From contig DAOTVQ010000019.1 in the NCBI GenBank assembly GCA_034436355.1, positions 96,944-160,943 on the forward strand: a stretch of 64,000 bases of DNA, in the 5' to 3' direction. Each line of letters begins with the position of its first letter. Within the stretch, counting starts at the first letter, position 1. Source of the stretch: CP2-2F sp034436355. GTDB taxonomy: Bacteria > Chloroflexota > Anaerolineae > Aggregatilineales > UBA2796. Both the position numbers and the translations under genes were made by a program. Positions 1 through 7,635 of the stretch are shown one piece after another. Under the pieces are notes generated by a model. The model was not told the DNA's origin and did no database searches. It was given only the letters and a program-made list of their open reading frames with translations.

Positions 1-1
1 C

Positions 2-331
2 GCCGCACAGCAAGCCGAACAGTTGCATCAGGTCTGGGGTGGTAGCGTCATTGTGACGGACGGCGCGCATGGTGCCGCTGCACACGCTGATGGCGGCGCG
101 GCAGCCTGCACGGCGTTCGCAGTGCAGATTGTGGAGCGCGTTGGTGCGGGTGATGCCTTTGCCGCAGGTGTGATCTGCCGTTTGTTGGAAGGTGCGCCAT
201 TGGCTGAAGCACTCACCTTTGGCGCGGCATTGGCAGCCCTCAAACTCAGCATTACAGGCGATGTGGCGCTGGTGACGCGCCAAGAGGTCGAAGCACTGAT
301 CGCCACAGGCGGCGCAACCCTGCACCGCTAA
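2..331 (+). CDS. Sugar kinase of the PfkB family, C-terminal part (2-keto-3-deoxygluconate kinase-like)
   Basis: The frame is open from base 2, so the gene begins before the window and only its last 109 codons are present. The fragment holds the PfkB family ATP/substrate signature RVGAGDAFAAG, whose Asp is the catalytic base in this family, followed by the usual helical end. The V/R-GAGDAF form and the closing GDVALVTRQEVE segment resemble 2-dehydro-3-deoxygluconate kinases more than ribokinases or fructokinases. Such enzymes phosphorylate 2-keto-3-deoxygluconate in the cytoplasm on the way to pyruvate and glyceraldehyde 3-phosphate. The stop lies one base from the stop of the convergent next gene. 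Substrate assignment is inference from a short piece. Confidence 0.8.
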   Translation, partial: AAQQAEQLHQVWGGSVIVTDGAHGAAAHADGGAAACTAFAVQIVERVGAGDAFAAGVICRLLEGAPLAEALTFGAALAALKLSITGDVALVTRQEVEALIATGGATLHR

Positions 332-332
332 G

Positions 333-1136
333 CTACTGAACCACGGTCAGGTAATTGCGGGATGCCCAACCTGTGCGGTTTGGCGCGTTCACCTCGCGCA
401 CTTCCCACCATTCCAAGCCACTGGCATTCTGCGGTCCGCTGATGATCATGAAGCGCGTCTGCTCTGGTGCCAAGAATAAAACGTTGGCGCTGACGCCTGC
501 TCCCGAACGAATATTCAGCCCTGCCGCACCCACACCAACCACTTCTACGACTACGCCTGCCCGAAACTCGCCCGGTGGCAAAGTTGCCGTCTGCACGATG
601 GTGGGCAGCGGCGGCGGGGTTGGCAGCTCAACTTGCGGCAGCGGCGTAAGGGTTGGCGGCGGACCTACGGTGAAGGTAGCAGTCACCACCACCACAATGG
701 GCGTTTGCCCGCCGGGCGGCGCACTGCCGCCAACTGAGTCAACCACTGCCCATGCGCCAATGGCTGCGGCTGCCACAAACGCAATCAGCACCAAGAGCGA
801 CCACCACGGCAAATACCAGCCGCTTTCACGTTTACTAGGCCGCTGGGGCGGCGGCGGGCGGCGGCGGGCGGGCGCTTTAGGCAAGTGCGGCTCAGCAGGC
901 GCGTAAACAGGTGGTGGGGGTGGCGTTTGGCGCAGCGGTTGTGCTTGCCGCATCTGGCGCGGTTCTGGTGGCGCGGCACGGCGCGCCGTTTGTGGTGGTT
1001 GGGTGGGTGTGGGGCGTGGCGCTTTATGTGACGTGATGCGCTTAATCGGCGTTGACTCCAATGGGCGGGTTGGTTCGTCGGGCGCGCCCTCATCCTCGTA
1101 ATCAGATGGGCTGTAGGGGTCTTCGTAGCGGCTCAT
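333..1136 (-). CDS. Membrane-anchored protein with C-terminal SH3-like domain
   Basis: The 267-residue protein starts at an ATG with GAGGAG about 9 bases upstream; an in-frame ATG nine codons earlier has no better site. It has three parts: a disordered Pro/Arg-rich cytoplasmic segment of about 110 residues, one membrane helix (WSLLVLIAFVAAAAIG and onward), and a Thr/Pro linker leading to a bacterial SH3 domain. The SH3 domain contains GLNIRSGAG, EWWEVREV and GWASRNYL. Domains of this kind bind peptidoglycan or other wall material, so an envelope-facing role is likely. The topology (N-terminus in, SH3 out) is inferred from the positive, Pro-rich N-terminal tail. Specific function is unknown. 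Confidence 0.8.
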   Translation of the reverse strand: MSRYEDPYSPSDYEDEGAPDEPTRPLESTPIKRITSHKAPRPTPTQPPQTARRAAPPEPRQMRQAQPLRQTPPPPPVYAPAEPHLPKAPARRRPPPPQRPSKRESGWYLPWWSLLVLIAFVAAAAIGAWAVVDSVGGSAPPGGQTPIVVVVTATFTVGPPPTLTPLPQVELPTPPPLPTIVQTATLPPGEFRAGVVVEVVGVGAAGLNIRSGAGVSANVLFLAPEQTRFMIISGPQNASGLEWWEVREVNAPNRTGWASRNYLTVVQ

Positions 1137-1269
1137 GCGTCTTCCACTCCTCAAGATAGCCATAACGCCATAGGCAATCTGGTGGGCTTACGTATACCTT
1201 CAGACTGCCTCTAAGTCTATCGCCAAAGGTCGGCTACGCGCAACCTATGGTGATGGCACACCACACCCT

Positions 1270-2637
1270 TCAGGGCGTGTTGGCAAGTTGGCGCGCATAG
1301 GCGTTGTGCTGGTGCAGCACATTCGGCAGCGAGATGGTAGTCAGCCGCCCTTCACGCACCACAACGCGCCCATTGATCACGCTGTAGTCTACGGTAGGTG
1401 GCGCGCAAAAGACCAACGCCGCAGCAGGGTCTTGCCAAGCGCCAGCAAAGCCGACCCGATTCAGGTTCACGGCAATGAAATCGGCTGCCATGCCGACCGC
1501 CAGCGCACCAATATCATCGCGCCCCAGCACCGAGGCGCCACCGCGTGTGGCGATCTCCAATGCCTCACGCCCGCCCAACGCAGACGGATCGCCCCCCACA
1601 CGCTGAAGCAGCATCGCCATGCGCGCCTCTGCCAGCATATGCCCAGCATCGTTGGATGCAGAGCCATCCACGCCGAGTCCGACGCGCACACCGGCATCAC
1701 GCATGGCGCGAATCGGCGCAATGCCACTTGCCAAGCGCATGTTGGAGCTAGGGCAGTGTGCCACGCCCGTCCCGCTGCGCGCAAACATATCAATGCCGTG
1801 ATCATTCAGCTTGACGCAGTGTGCGTGCCAGACATCCTCGCCCAACCACGCCACCGACTCAGCATATTCAGCCGGCGCCAAACCGAACGTCTCTAGGCTG
1901 TAGGCAACATCGTTGTCATTTTCGGCAAGGTGCGTGTGCAACCGAACGCCATAGGCACGCGCCAAACGCGCCGACTCACGCATGAGGTCTTGCGAGACGG
2001 TGAATGGTGAACATGGTGCGACGGCAATCCGCAGCATGGCGTAGCGCTGTGCATCGTGATAGGTCTCGATCAGGCGCTGTGTATCGCGTAGGATGAATGC
2101 TTCATCTTCCACAACGCGATCCGGTGGCAAGCCACCTTTGCTCTCGCCAACGCTCATGCTGCCGCGTGTGGCGTGAAAGCGCATTCCGATCTCGGCAGCG
2201 GCGCGGATCGAATCATCGAGGCGGCAATCGTTGGGATAGATGTACAGGTGATCGCTGCTGGTGGTGCAGCCAGAGAGGATCAGTTCCGCCATGGCGGTCA
2301 GCGCGGACGTATAAATCATAGCGCCGCGCAGATTTGCCCACATGCCATAGTGCGCTCGCAGCCAGCCGAATAGTTCATGATCTTGCCCGTTCGGTGTGAC
2401 GCGCGTCAGGCTTTGGAACATATGATGATGGGTGTTCACCAAGCCCGGCAGCAGCACATGATCGCGCAAGCTGAGCGTCTCGGTAGGTGTTTCGGTCAGG
2501 GCGGCGCGCACTTCGGCGGTGCTGCCAACCTGTTCAATCACACCATCGCGGGCGAACAACGCGCCATCAGGAATTTCACGGCGTTGATCGTCAAAGGTGA
2601 GCAGCAAATGCGCGTGTTCGGCAAGCAAGGAAGGCAT
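1270..2637 (-). CDS. Amidohydrolase, 8-oxoguanine deaminase-like
   Basis: This 455-residue member of the metal-dependent amidohydrolase superfamily (TrzN/AtzA and guanine deaminase branch) has the metal ligands in the expected order: GLVNTHHHMFQSL near residue 65, LHTHLAEND with His and the following Glu, HAHCVKL, and the Asp of GLGVDGSASND. The HHHMFQSLTR and SSDHLYIYP segments are those I associate with 8-oxoguanine deaminases, which hydrolyse oxidised guanine to urate and ammonia. An s-triazine or other purine substrate cannot be excluded. The ATG at 2637 has AAGGA nine bases upstream; the frame extends nine codons further without a better site. A TGCTACAAT extended -10 lies 36 bases upstream. 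It sits directly downstream of the CARF-HEPN gene on the same strand but has its own promoter. Confidence 0.83.
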   Translation of the reverse strand: MPSLLAEHAHLLLTFDDQRREIPDGALFARDGVIEQVGSTAEVRAALTETPTETLSLRDHVLLPGLVNTHHHMFQSLTRVTPNGQDHELFGWLRAHYGMWANLRGAMIYTSALTAMAELILSGCTTSSDHLYIYPNDCRLDDSIRAAAEIGMRFHATRGSMSVGESKGGLPPDRVVEDEAFILRDTQRLIETYHDAQRYAMLRIAVAPCSPFTVSQDLMRESARLARAYGVRLHTHLAENDNDVAYSLETFGLAPAEYAESVAWLGEDVWHAHCVKLNDHGIDMFARSGTGVAHCPSSNMRLASGIAPIRAMRDAGVRVGLGVDGSASNDAGHMLAEARMAMLLQRVGGDPSALGGREALEIATRGGASVLGRDDIGALAVGMAADFIAVNLNRVGFAGAWQDPAAALVFCAPPTVDYSVINGRVVVREGRLTTISLPNVLHQHNAYARQLANTP

Positions 2638-2660
2638 TTTCGGAGTCCTTTCGCGGTGAA

Positions 2661-2681
2661 TGGTGCGCGGCAATTGTAGCA
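2661..2681. repeat. 21-bp direct repeat, copy 1 (amidohydrolase side)
   Basis: This 21-base block is identical to 3927-3947. On the minus strand it runs from an extended -10 (TGCTACAAT) into the first transcribed bases. The two copies are exactly 1,266 bp apart and bracket the CARF-HEPN gene. Confidence 0.85.
2673..2681 (-). promoter_or_regulatory. Extended -10 promoter of the amidohydrolase
   Basis: On the minus strand the sequence reads TGCTACAAT, a TGn extended -10. The expected start of transcription is about 30 bases before the ATG at 2637. No good -35 is visible, which is usual for extended -10 promoters. Confidence 0.55.
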
Positions 2682-2700
2682 GAGATTAGACTACCTGCGC

Positions 2701-3906
2701 TTAGGTTTTTTGCCCTTTGGAGGTTGAATTCGGTTGTGGTTCAGCCACTGCTTTAGAGATGACCATATCATCTTTGAGCGCATCAATAATCTCTTCCACC
2801 TCACCAACTGATTCCTCGACCTTAAGTGGCTCTGCTGTCCAGCCGCCATGCGCGAATTGATTGCGTATCTTTGAAAGTGCCTCAATTTGTGGATTTTTGA
2901 TCCTTCTGTGCTTGTACTCGAAGATACTTTTTCGTTCTCTTTTTTGAACCACACCCTGCGAAGTAAGCCACTCTTGGGCAAGTAGCGTGGCTGTGCTGAT
3001 GCGCTTTTTCTTCAGCCAACGGATCAGGCTAAGCTGGCGCTTAAGAGTTTCTTCCATTTGGTCAAGGTTTCGAGAATCCGCTTGGGCAAAACTTTCCAGT
3101 TCACCGCGCACCTGTTCAAGCAAAGTCTTGAAAGCCTCGAAACGCCCTGCCAGAGCAGCTTCCGCCGCCTGAATATCATCTAGCAATTGTGCAGCCGTTG
3201 ATTGCACCTCTAGCGGCAACCCAAGATCAAGGTAAGTGGCGAAAGTTCTCAGTTGTTCTGAGGCGCTCTTGAGGCGCTCCTGAGAATCTGTCTCTGATAG
3301 ACTGCTGAGCGACTGCGCCAACAACGCCGTATCGCCCGTCACCTTAAAAGCGCGCACAGCATTTGCCCAGTCAGCAAGGGTAATGAACCGTGTTAGCTCA
3401 AAGACCGGACATACTTCTCGCCCTTGCTCATCTTTGCTTTTAGCGTCAAAAGCACCATAATAGATTCCCTTGAGGGTGACATTTTTGGCTTGGCGCAGGT
3501 AAATTGCCGCCAGCAACATGAGCATCGGCAGGCTGCGAAAGCCATTTGTGACGTCCAAGATGAGGGTGCAATTTTCAGGAACTGCCTCAATGATCATGTT
3601 GAAAGCTTTCCAAAGTTCCTCCTCATTTTTGCCGTCAGGAAACCCTTCAGGGATCTTTACCCGTAACCCTTCTAACGCTTTTCGCAGTGTTGGGTGAGGT
3701 TTTTCATCTTGACCGTCTTTATAGTTAAAACTTTCGTCATCCCAGTGGATTTTCTTAGCCCCATCAGTTAAGAGCAAAATAACTTCATCAGGACGGTGCT
3801 TCTCAACCAGCAGGTAAGTGAAGTACGGCGACGGCGTCTCGCCATGCTCAGCATAACGTACGGGCGTGTAAGAAGTAGTCCCCAAGGCTGCCAACAACAC
3901 AATCAT
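2701..3906 (-). CDS. CARF-HEPN CRISPR-associated RNase (TM1812/Csx2-like), orphan
   Basis: The 401-residue protein starts at ATG 3906, where GGAGA sits seven bases upstream; the longer open frame upstream is an artefact. Residues 1-190 form the CARF-type domain of the TIGR02221/TM1812 family: LGTTSYTP at 8-15, IPEGFPDGKNEEELW at 85-99, DVTNGFRSLP at 118-127 (the DxTHG-type motif with Asn in place of His), and IYYGAF at 148-153. A helical stretch follows, then RNQFAH at 348-353, the Rx4-6H motif of HEPN ribonucleases. In type III CRISPR systems such proteins bind cyclic oligoadenylate through CARF and cut RNA through HEPN. No CRISPR array, Cas10 or adaptation gene lies in the window, so its activator is unknown. 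The gene is richer in A+T than its neighbours and is flanked by 21-bp direct repeats, suggesting acquisition. Confidence 0.88.
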   Translation of the reverse strand: MIVLLAALGTTSYTPVRYAEHGETPSPYFTYLLVEKHRPDEVILLLTDGAKKIHWDDESFNYKDGQDEKPHPTLRKALEGLRVKIPEGFPDGKNEEELWKAFNMIIEAVPENCTLILDVTNGFRSLPMLMLLAAIYLRQAKNVTLKGIYYGAFDAKSKDEQGREVCPVFELTRFITLADWANAVRAFKVTGDTALLAQSLSSLSETDSQERLKSASEQLRTFATYLDLGLPLEVQSTAAQLLDDIQAAEAALAGRFEAFKTLLEQVRGELESFAQADSRNLDQMEETLKRQLSLIRWLKKKRISTATLLAQEWLTSQGVVQKRERKSIFEYKHRRIKNPQIEALSKIRNQFAHGGWTAEPLKVEESVGEVEEIIDALKDDMVISKAVAEPQPNSTSKGQKT

Positions 3907-3926
3907 AATAATTTCTCCTATCACTC

Positions 3927-3947
3927 TGGTGCGCGGCAATTGTAGCA
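3927..3947. repeat. 21-bp direct repeat, copy 2 (CARF-HEPN side)
   Basis: This copy is identical to 2661-2681 and contains the -10 element of the CARF-HEPN gene. Sequence beyond either end of the two copies does not match. Confidence 0.85.
3939..3947 (-). promoter_or_regulatory. Extended -10 promoter of the CARF-HEPN gene
   Basis: TGCTACAAT on the minus strand places the start of transcription near 3932, about 26 bases before the ATG at 3906 and upstream of its GGAGA site. The element is part of the duplicated 21-bp block. Confidence 0.55.
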
Positions 3948-3985
3948 CACCGCCGCGCCCTTGAGAATAGCCGCCCAGTTTTGCA

Positions 3986-4014
3986 TTGCAGGGAAGGCTG
4001 AAGGCGATTACAAT
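3986..4014 (+). promoter_or_regulatory. Promoter of the small membrane protein gene
   Basis: TTGCAG at 3986-3991 and TACAAT at 4009-4014 are 17 bases apart. Transcription would begin about 50 bases before the TTG start at 4070. Confidence 0.6.
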
Positions 4015-4069
4015 CTCCGCAGAGCCTATATTGAACAATCCGCATACCCATTGGCAGGGAGAAACGACA

Positions 4070-4501
4070 TTGAGACGGCTTATTTTTATCGCGCTTGTGG
4101 CGGCAGTCATCATCGGGATTGGCGTGCTTGCCAGCACCGCCGGGCAAGATGGGCAAATTCCCGGCACGCGCCCGCAAACCACCAACCCGAACGCCTCAAC
4201 GCTCACCATGACCTCCGAACAGGGCATTTGGCTGCTGATCTGGGCAGTCTTCCTGACGTTAGGTCCGTTAGCAACCTTTGCGGGCTTCCTCACCTTCATC
4301 ATGTGGTGGGGCAACCGTCAGGTGGTGCGCGCTAGCAAAGAGGATAAGCAGCCGCTGGAGTTCTCGCTGAATCCTGCCAAGCCGCGCACGCTCGGCTATG
4401 TTATCGTCCACAGCCCGCGCTTGGTGATCGGCTTGGTGCTGGTTGCACTGATCAGTGGCGCTGTTTTTCTCGCTCTGATTGGTGCTTTCACACCACGTTA
4501 G
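4070..4501 (+). CDS. Small three-helix membrane protein of unknown function
   Basis: I do not recognise a family. The TTG at 4070 is chosen because GGGAG lies eight bases upstream and the protein then begins with LRRLIFIALVAAVI, a short positive tail running into a membrane helix; upstream codons overlap the promoter. The 143-residue product has helix 1 near residues 4-22, a polar Gln/Thr/Asn-rich external loop of about 35 residues, helix 2 near 50-75 ending in MWW, a charged stretch (VRASKEDKQP), and helix 3 near 115-140. It stands alone between the CARF-HEPN gene and rpmF. Confidence 0.7.
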   Translation: MRRLIFIALVAAVIIGIGVLASTAGQDGQIPGTRPQTTNPNASTLTMTSEQGIWLLIWAVFLTLGPLATFAGFLTFIMWWGNRQVVRASKEDKQPLEFSLNPAKPRTLGYVIVHSPRLVIGLVLVALISGAVFLALIGAFTPR

Positions 4502-4515
4502 CCGAGGGGCGACAC

Positions 4516-4609
4516 TTTTTACCCCTATCCCTAGCCCTTTTCCCGCAGGCGAGGAAAGGGAATCAGAGGTGCTTTACAAAGTCCCGCCTTGCACGCGGGG
4601 TGGGGCAAA
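4516..4609 (-). repeat. Dispersed intergenic repeat R1, copy a
   Basis: Read on the minus strand, this stretch has the order shared by all R1 copies: CCCCACCC, a GCGGGAC-type hairpin, GATTCCCTTTCCTCGC, a G-rich arm, and AGGGATAGGGG. Other copies are at 14197-14288, 33661-33761 and 44705-44795. All lie immediately beyond the 3' end of a gene. Confidence 0.75.
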
Positions 4610-4666
4610 TTCGGGTGTTGCTTCCTCGGCACTGCGCGAGGGCAAAGCCTAGCAGAACAATCAGAG

Positions 4667-4694
4667 TTGACAGCGCGCCGCAGCCTGCTATAAT
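4667..4694 (+). promoter_or_regulatory. Strong consensus promoter of rpmF
   Basis: TTGACA at 4667-4672 and TATAAT at 4689-4694 are separated by 16 bases. Both hexamers match consensus, as expected for a ribosomal protein gene. The leader is about 75 bases. Confidence 0.8.
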
Positions 4695-4776
4695 GCCCTA
4701 AAACGCGCTCGGCGTGCCGCCGAGTGCCGCTGCGCCGCACGCTGCTGCGTGTACGAACGAATTTAAGGAGTCTACT

Positions 4777-4968
4777 GTGGGTCCGCTGCCAAAGCGAAAG
4801 CTATCGAAAACGCGCAAACGCACGCGCCGCAACCACGATAAGCTGGTGCTGCCACATCTGGTGGCTTGCGATAACTGCGGCGAGTACAAACTTGCCCATC
4901 GCGTTTGCAAATCATGCGGCTATTACGGTGGTGAGCAGGTGCTTGTCCTCGATAAGAAGGAAAGCTAA
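4777..4968 (+). CDS. rpmF: Large-subunit ribosomal protein bL32
   Basis: This is a 63-residue basic protein of the 50S subunit. The GTG at 4777 follows AAGGAG by six bases and gives the typical N-terminus (PLPKRKLSKTRKRTRRNH). The zinc-ribbon form is present, with CDNCG and CKSCGYY as two CxxC pairs. It precedes fabD in the same direction with a gap of 115 bases. Linkage of rpmF to fatty-acid synthesis genes is a widespread bacterial arrangement. Confidence 0.95.
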   Translation: MGPLPKRKLSKTRKRTRRNHDKLVLPHLVACDNCGEYKLAHRVCKSCGYYGGEQVLVLDKKES

Positions 4969-5083
4969 GCGCCGCGCCGCCGCCAATGTTCGCGCATTTT
5001 GAAAGGCTGTGCCGATAGATGTTACCTGTTAGCATCTGTTGCGTGCAGCCTTTACCGTTTCTGCACCAGAGGATGATAAAACA

Positions 5084-6034
5084 ATGATTGATTGGTCGCA
5101 CACCGCGCTGCTTTTTCCCGGACAAGGCTCGCAGCAGGCAGGCATGGGCGCAGACTTGGCAGCGCGCTACCCGTCGGCGGCACAGGTCTTTGAGGTGGCG
5201 GATCGCGTCTACGGTGAGCCTTTCTCGCGCCTGTTTGAGGATGCCGCCGCCCTAGACTGCACCGAGAACACGCAGCCTGCCCTGTACATTGTCGGCGTGG
5301 CAGCCTTGCGCGCCCTAGAAGCTGCCTTGAATGTCGAGTCAATCACGCCGTTGGCAGCCGCAGGACACAGCCTAGGCGAATTTACCGCACTGACGGCGGC
5401 AGGCGCGCTCAGCTTTGAGGACGGCTTGCGCCTTGTGCGGAAACGTGGTCAGTTGATGGCAGCCGCCGGCGCGGCACAACAAGGCGCGATGGCAGCACTG
5501 CTTGGCGCAGAGGTTGACGCTGTGCGCGCCATCTGCGATGCGGCAAGCGCCAGCACGGGGCAGCCCGTCGTGCTGGCAAACGATAACTGTCCCGGACAGG
5601 TGGTGATTAGTGGTGACAACAGCGCCGTAGATGCCGCTTTGGAACTGGCAAAAGCACGTGGCATCAAGCGCGCTGTCAAGCTGGCGGTCAGTGTGGCGGC
5701 ACACTCACCGCTGATGGCACAGGCTGCCGAGTCGTTCCGCCAAGCGCTGGAGTCGGTCACCTTTCAGCCGCCGCGCTTCCCCGTGATCGGCAACACGACA
5801 GCAGCCGCGCTCAGCACGCCCGCCGAGATTATGGCGGAACTGAGCGCGCAACTGACAGGCAGCGTGCGCTGGACGGAATCCGTGCAGGTGCTGCGTGCGC
5901 TTGGCGCGCAGACCTTCCTTGAACTTGGCGCGAAGGATGTGCTAACTGGCTTGCTCAAACGCATTGATAAAGAAGCGGCGGGTGTGGCGATCAACAGCCT
6001 GAGCAGCCTAGAAGCGGTTCTGGGCAGCGCTTAG
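5084..6034 (+). CDS. fabD: Malonyl-CoA:acyl carrier protein transacylase
   Basis: This cytoplasmic enzyme moves the malonyl group from CoA to ACP to supply type II fatty-acid synthesis. At 316 residues it is full length. It shows LFPGQGSQ near residue 10, the nucleophilic Ser in GHSLGEFTAL near residue 100, and SVAAHSPLM carrying the second catalytic His near residue 210. The ATG at 5084 follows AGAGGA by ten bases; the longer frame has no site. It probably shares the rpmF transcript. The next gene begins 32 bases downstream. Confidence 0.95.
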   Translation: MIDWSHTALLFPGQGSQQAGMGADLAARYPSAAQVFEVADRVYGEPFSRLFEDAAALDCTENTQPALYIVGVAALRALEAALNVESITPLAAAGHSLGEFTALTAAGALSFEDGLRLVRKRGQLMAAAGAAQQGAMAALLGAEVDAVRAICDAASASTGQPVVLANDNCPGQVVISGDNSAVDAALELAKARGIKRAVKLAVSVAAHSPLMAQAAESFRQALESVTFQPPRFPVIGNTTAAALSTPAEIMAELSAQLTGSVRWTESVQVLRALGAQTFLELGAKDVLTGLLKRIDKEAAGVAINSLSSLEAVLGSA

Positions 6035-6066
6035 TGCGCTATAATCGAAGATGAGGAGCGAAGGCG

Positions 6067-7635
6067 ATGCGGCTGCAAATCATTCAGCTAGAGCCATACG
6101 ACGATGTGATCTCTGCCCGCGATAGGCTGACTTTCGTGAAGGCAGAGCGTGCGTTGTTGGTGCTGCCGCGTCAGGGTGGCGTGTTACAGCGCAAGCTCGA
6201 TCTGGTGCTGTTGCAGCGCGAAGCAGCACGGCGCGGCGCACGCTTGGCGCTGGTCAGCACTGATCCGTTGGTGATCGACAATGCGCGCTCGCTCAATATC
6301 TCGGTGTTTAGCTCGCTGCGCGCCAGCCAGCGCAAAAAGTGGCTTAAGCCACACTCTAAGGTGTTTGTGGATCGGCACAATCGCCCTGAAACACCACCCG
6401 ATGCGCTCGAACTGCACGAACTGCGCTTGCGTGCCAGCCGTCTGCGCGCCATCACGCCGCAGCAGCGCCGTACCCAACGCTTGGTACGCAGCAGTATGGC
6501 GGGTGTGCTGTTTGTGGTTGCGCTGCTAGCTGCCTACTTGCTGCTGCCTGCCGCAGAGGTGATCATCACGCCGGCGCAGTCGCAGATCAGCGCTGCCCTG
6601 CCCGTGATTGCCGACCCGAACGCCGCGCAAATAGACGTAGAGCGCGGGCGTGTGCCTGCCCTCGCCGAGACGCTCGACGTTGAGGCGCAGGCAAACATCG
6701 CGCCGTCAGGTTTAACCGACGTGCCAAACAGCCGCGCCACTGGCGAAGTGGTCTTCTACAATCTGGTCGAATCGGCGGTGGATGTGCCAGCCAACACCAT
6801 CCTAAGCACACCCGGCGCCCGCCCTGCCCGTTTCCGCACCTTGACCGATGCTACCCTTGCGGCGGGTGTTGGCAAGACGGTGAGTGTCCCTATCGAGGCA
6901 CTGGACGATACGCTCGGTGTGGCAGGTAATGTGCAGGCAGGCGCCATCATCAACATTGAGGGCGGGCTTGGGAGGGCGATCTCGGTGCGGAATCCTGAGC
7001 CAACACGCGGTGGCACCGTCCGTGAGCAAGCGGTGGTCACCCGTGCGGACTACGAACGCCTGTTGGTGATTGCCCGCGCCCAACTGCTGCAAAACGCTCT
7101 CACCGAGATCAGCGCACGGCTGAGTGGCACACAGATCGTCGTGCCGAACGGCATTCGCATCCTAAATGAGGGTGCAGAAGAGGTGACTTACAGCGCCTTT
7201 GTCGGCGATCAGGTGGATGTGCTGAGTGCCACCATTCGGGCGCGTGTGCAAGCACTCATCATTGATGAACAGGCGGCGCGGCAAGCCATGCTGGCGCGCC
7301 TCTCCCGCGAGATTCCGAGTGGACAGCGTTTGCTCTTGGAGAGCATTGTCTACAACCGCAGCCCGCTACAAGCAGCAGATGATCAAGGGCGCGTCACCTT
7401 TTTGATGTATGCCTCTGCGTCGGTCATGGCGAATGTGGATAGCGGGCTGGTGCGTCAGCGCTTGGCAGGCTTAGATGCCGAGAGCGCCCTTGCCCGCCTA
7501 AACCGTGAGTTATTGCTTGATCCGCTGCGCCCGCCGCAAATTACGCTCTACCCAAATTTGTTTGGCAGGCTGCCTGCCCTGCCTGTGCGGATTACGGTGA
7601 CTGTGCGCCTGCCACAGGTTGCCCGCCTGCCATGA
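6067..7635 (+). CDS. Baseplate J/gp47-like membrane protein of Chloroflexota type
   Basis: This 522-residue protein has an N-terminal cytoplasmic region of about 140 residues rich in Arg and Leu, one membrane helix (MAGVLFVVALLAAYLLLP), then an external region. From about residue 220 the external region resembles the baseplate J/gp47 fold: VPANTILSTPG, VSVPIEALDDTLGVAGNV and an AGAIINIEG segment. The J-like part with an anchor and without phage neighbours suggests a domesticated envelope protein rather than a tail baseplate. The start ATG has GAGGAG/AAGG about ten bases upstream. Its TGA overlaps the ATG of ruvX, so the two are translationally coupled. Function is unknown. Confidence 0.72.
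   Translation: MRLQIIQLEPYDDVISARDRLTFVKAERALLVLPRQGGVLQRKLDLVLLQREAARRGARLALVSTDPLVIDNARSLNISVFSSLRASQRKKWLKPHSKVFVDRHNRPETPPDALELHELRLRASRLRAITPQQRRTQRLVRSSMAGVLFVVALLAAYLLLPAAEVIITPAQSQISAALPVIADPNAAQIDVERGRVPALAETLDVEAQANIAPSGLTDVPNSRATGEVVFYNLVESAVDVPANTILSTPGARPARFRTLTDATLAAGVGKTVSVPIEALDDTLGVAGNVQAGAIINIEGGLGRAISVRNPEPTRGGTVREQAVVTRADYERLLVIARAQLLQNALTEISARLSGTQIVVPNGIRILNEGAEEVTYSAFVGDQVDVLSATIRARVQALIIDEQAARQAMLARLSREIPSGQRLLLESIVYNRSPLQAADDQGRVTFLMYASASVMANVDSGLVRQRLAGLDAESALARLNRELLLDPLRPPQITLYPNLFGRLPALPVRITVTVRLPQVARLP

Noticed and set aside
355..906. Plus-strand open frame over the SH3 protein
   Set aside because: Low-complexity shadow of the Pro-rich and Thr-rich minus-strand gene; no start signal.
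2701..3950. Possible CRISPR array near the CARF-HEPN gene
   Set aside because: Only two copies of a 21-bp block exist, 1.27 kb apart, with no regularly spaced repeats or spacers in the flanks.
3907..4314. N-terminal extension of the CARF-HEPN frame
   Set aside because: It overlaps the divergent membrane protein gene and the promoter, while ATG 3906 has a good ribosome site and matches the family start.
6067..7635. Prophage remnant suggested by the baseplate J-like protein
   Set aside because: Neighbours are fabD, ruvX and an acyl-CoA dehydrogenase, there are no tail genes, and the protein has a membrane helix.
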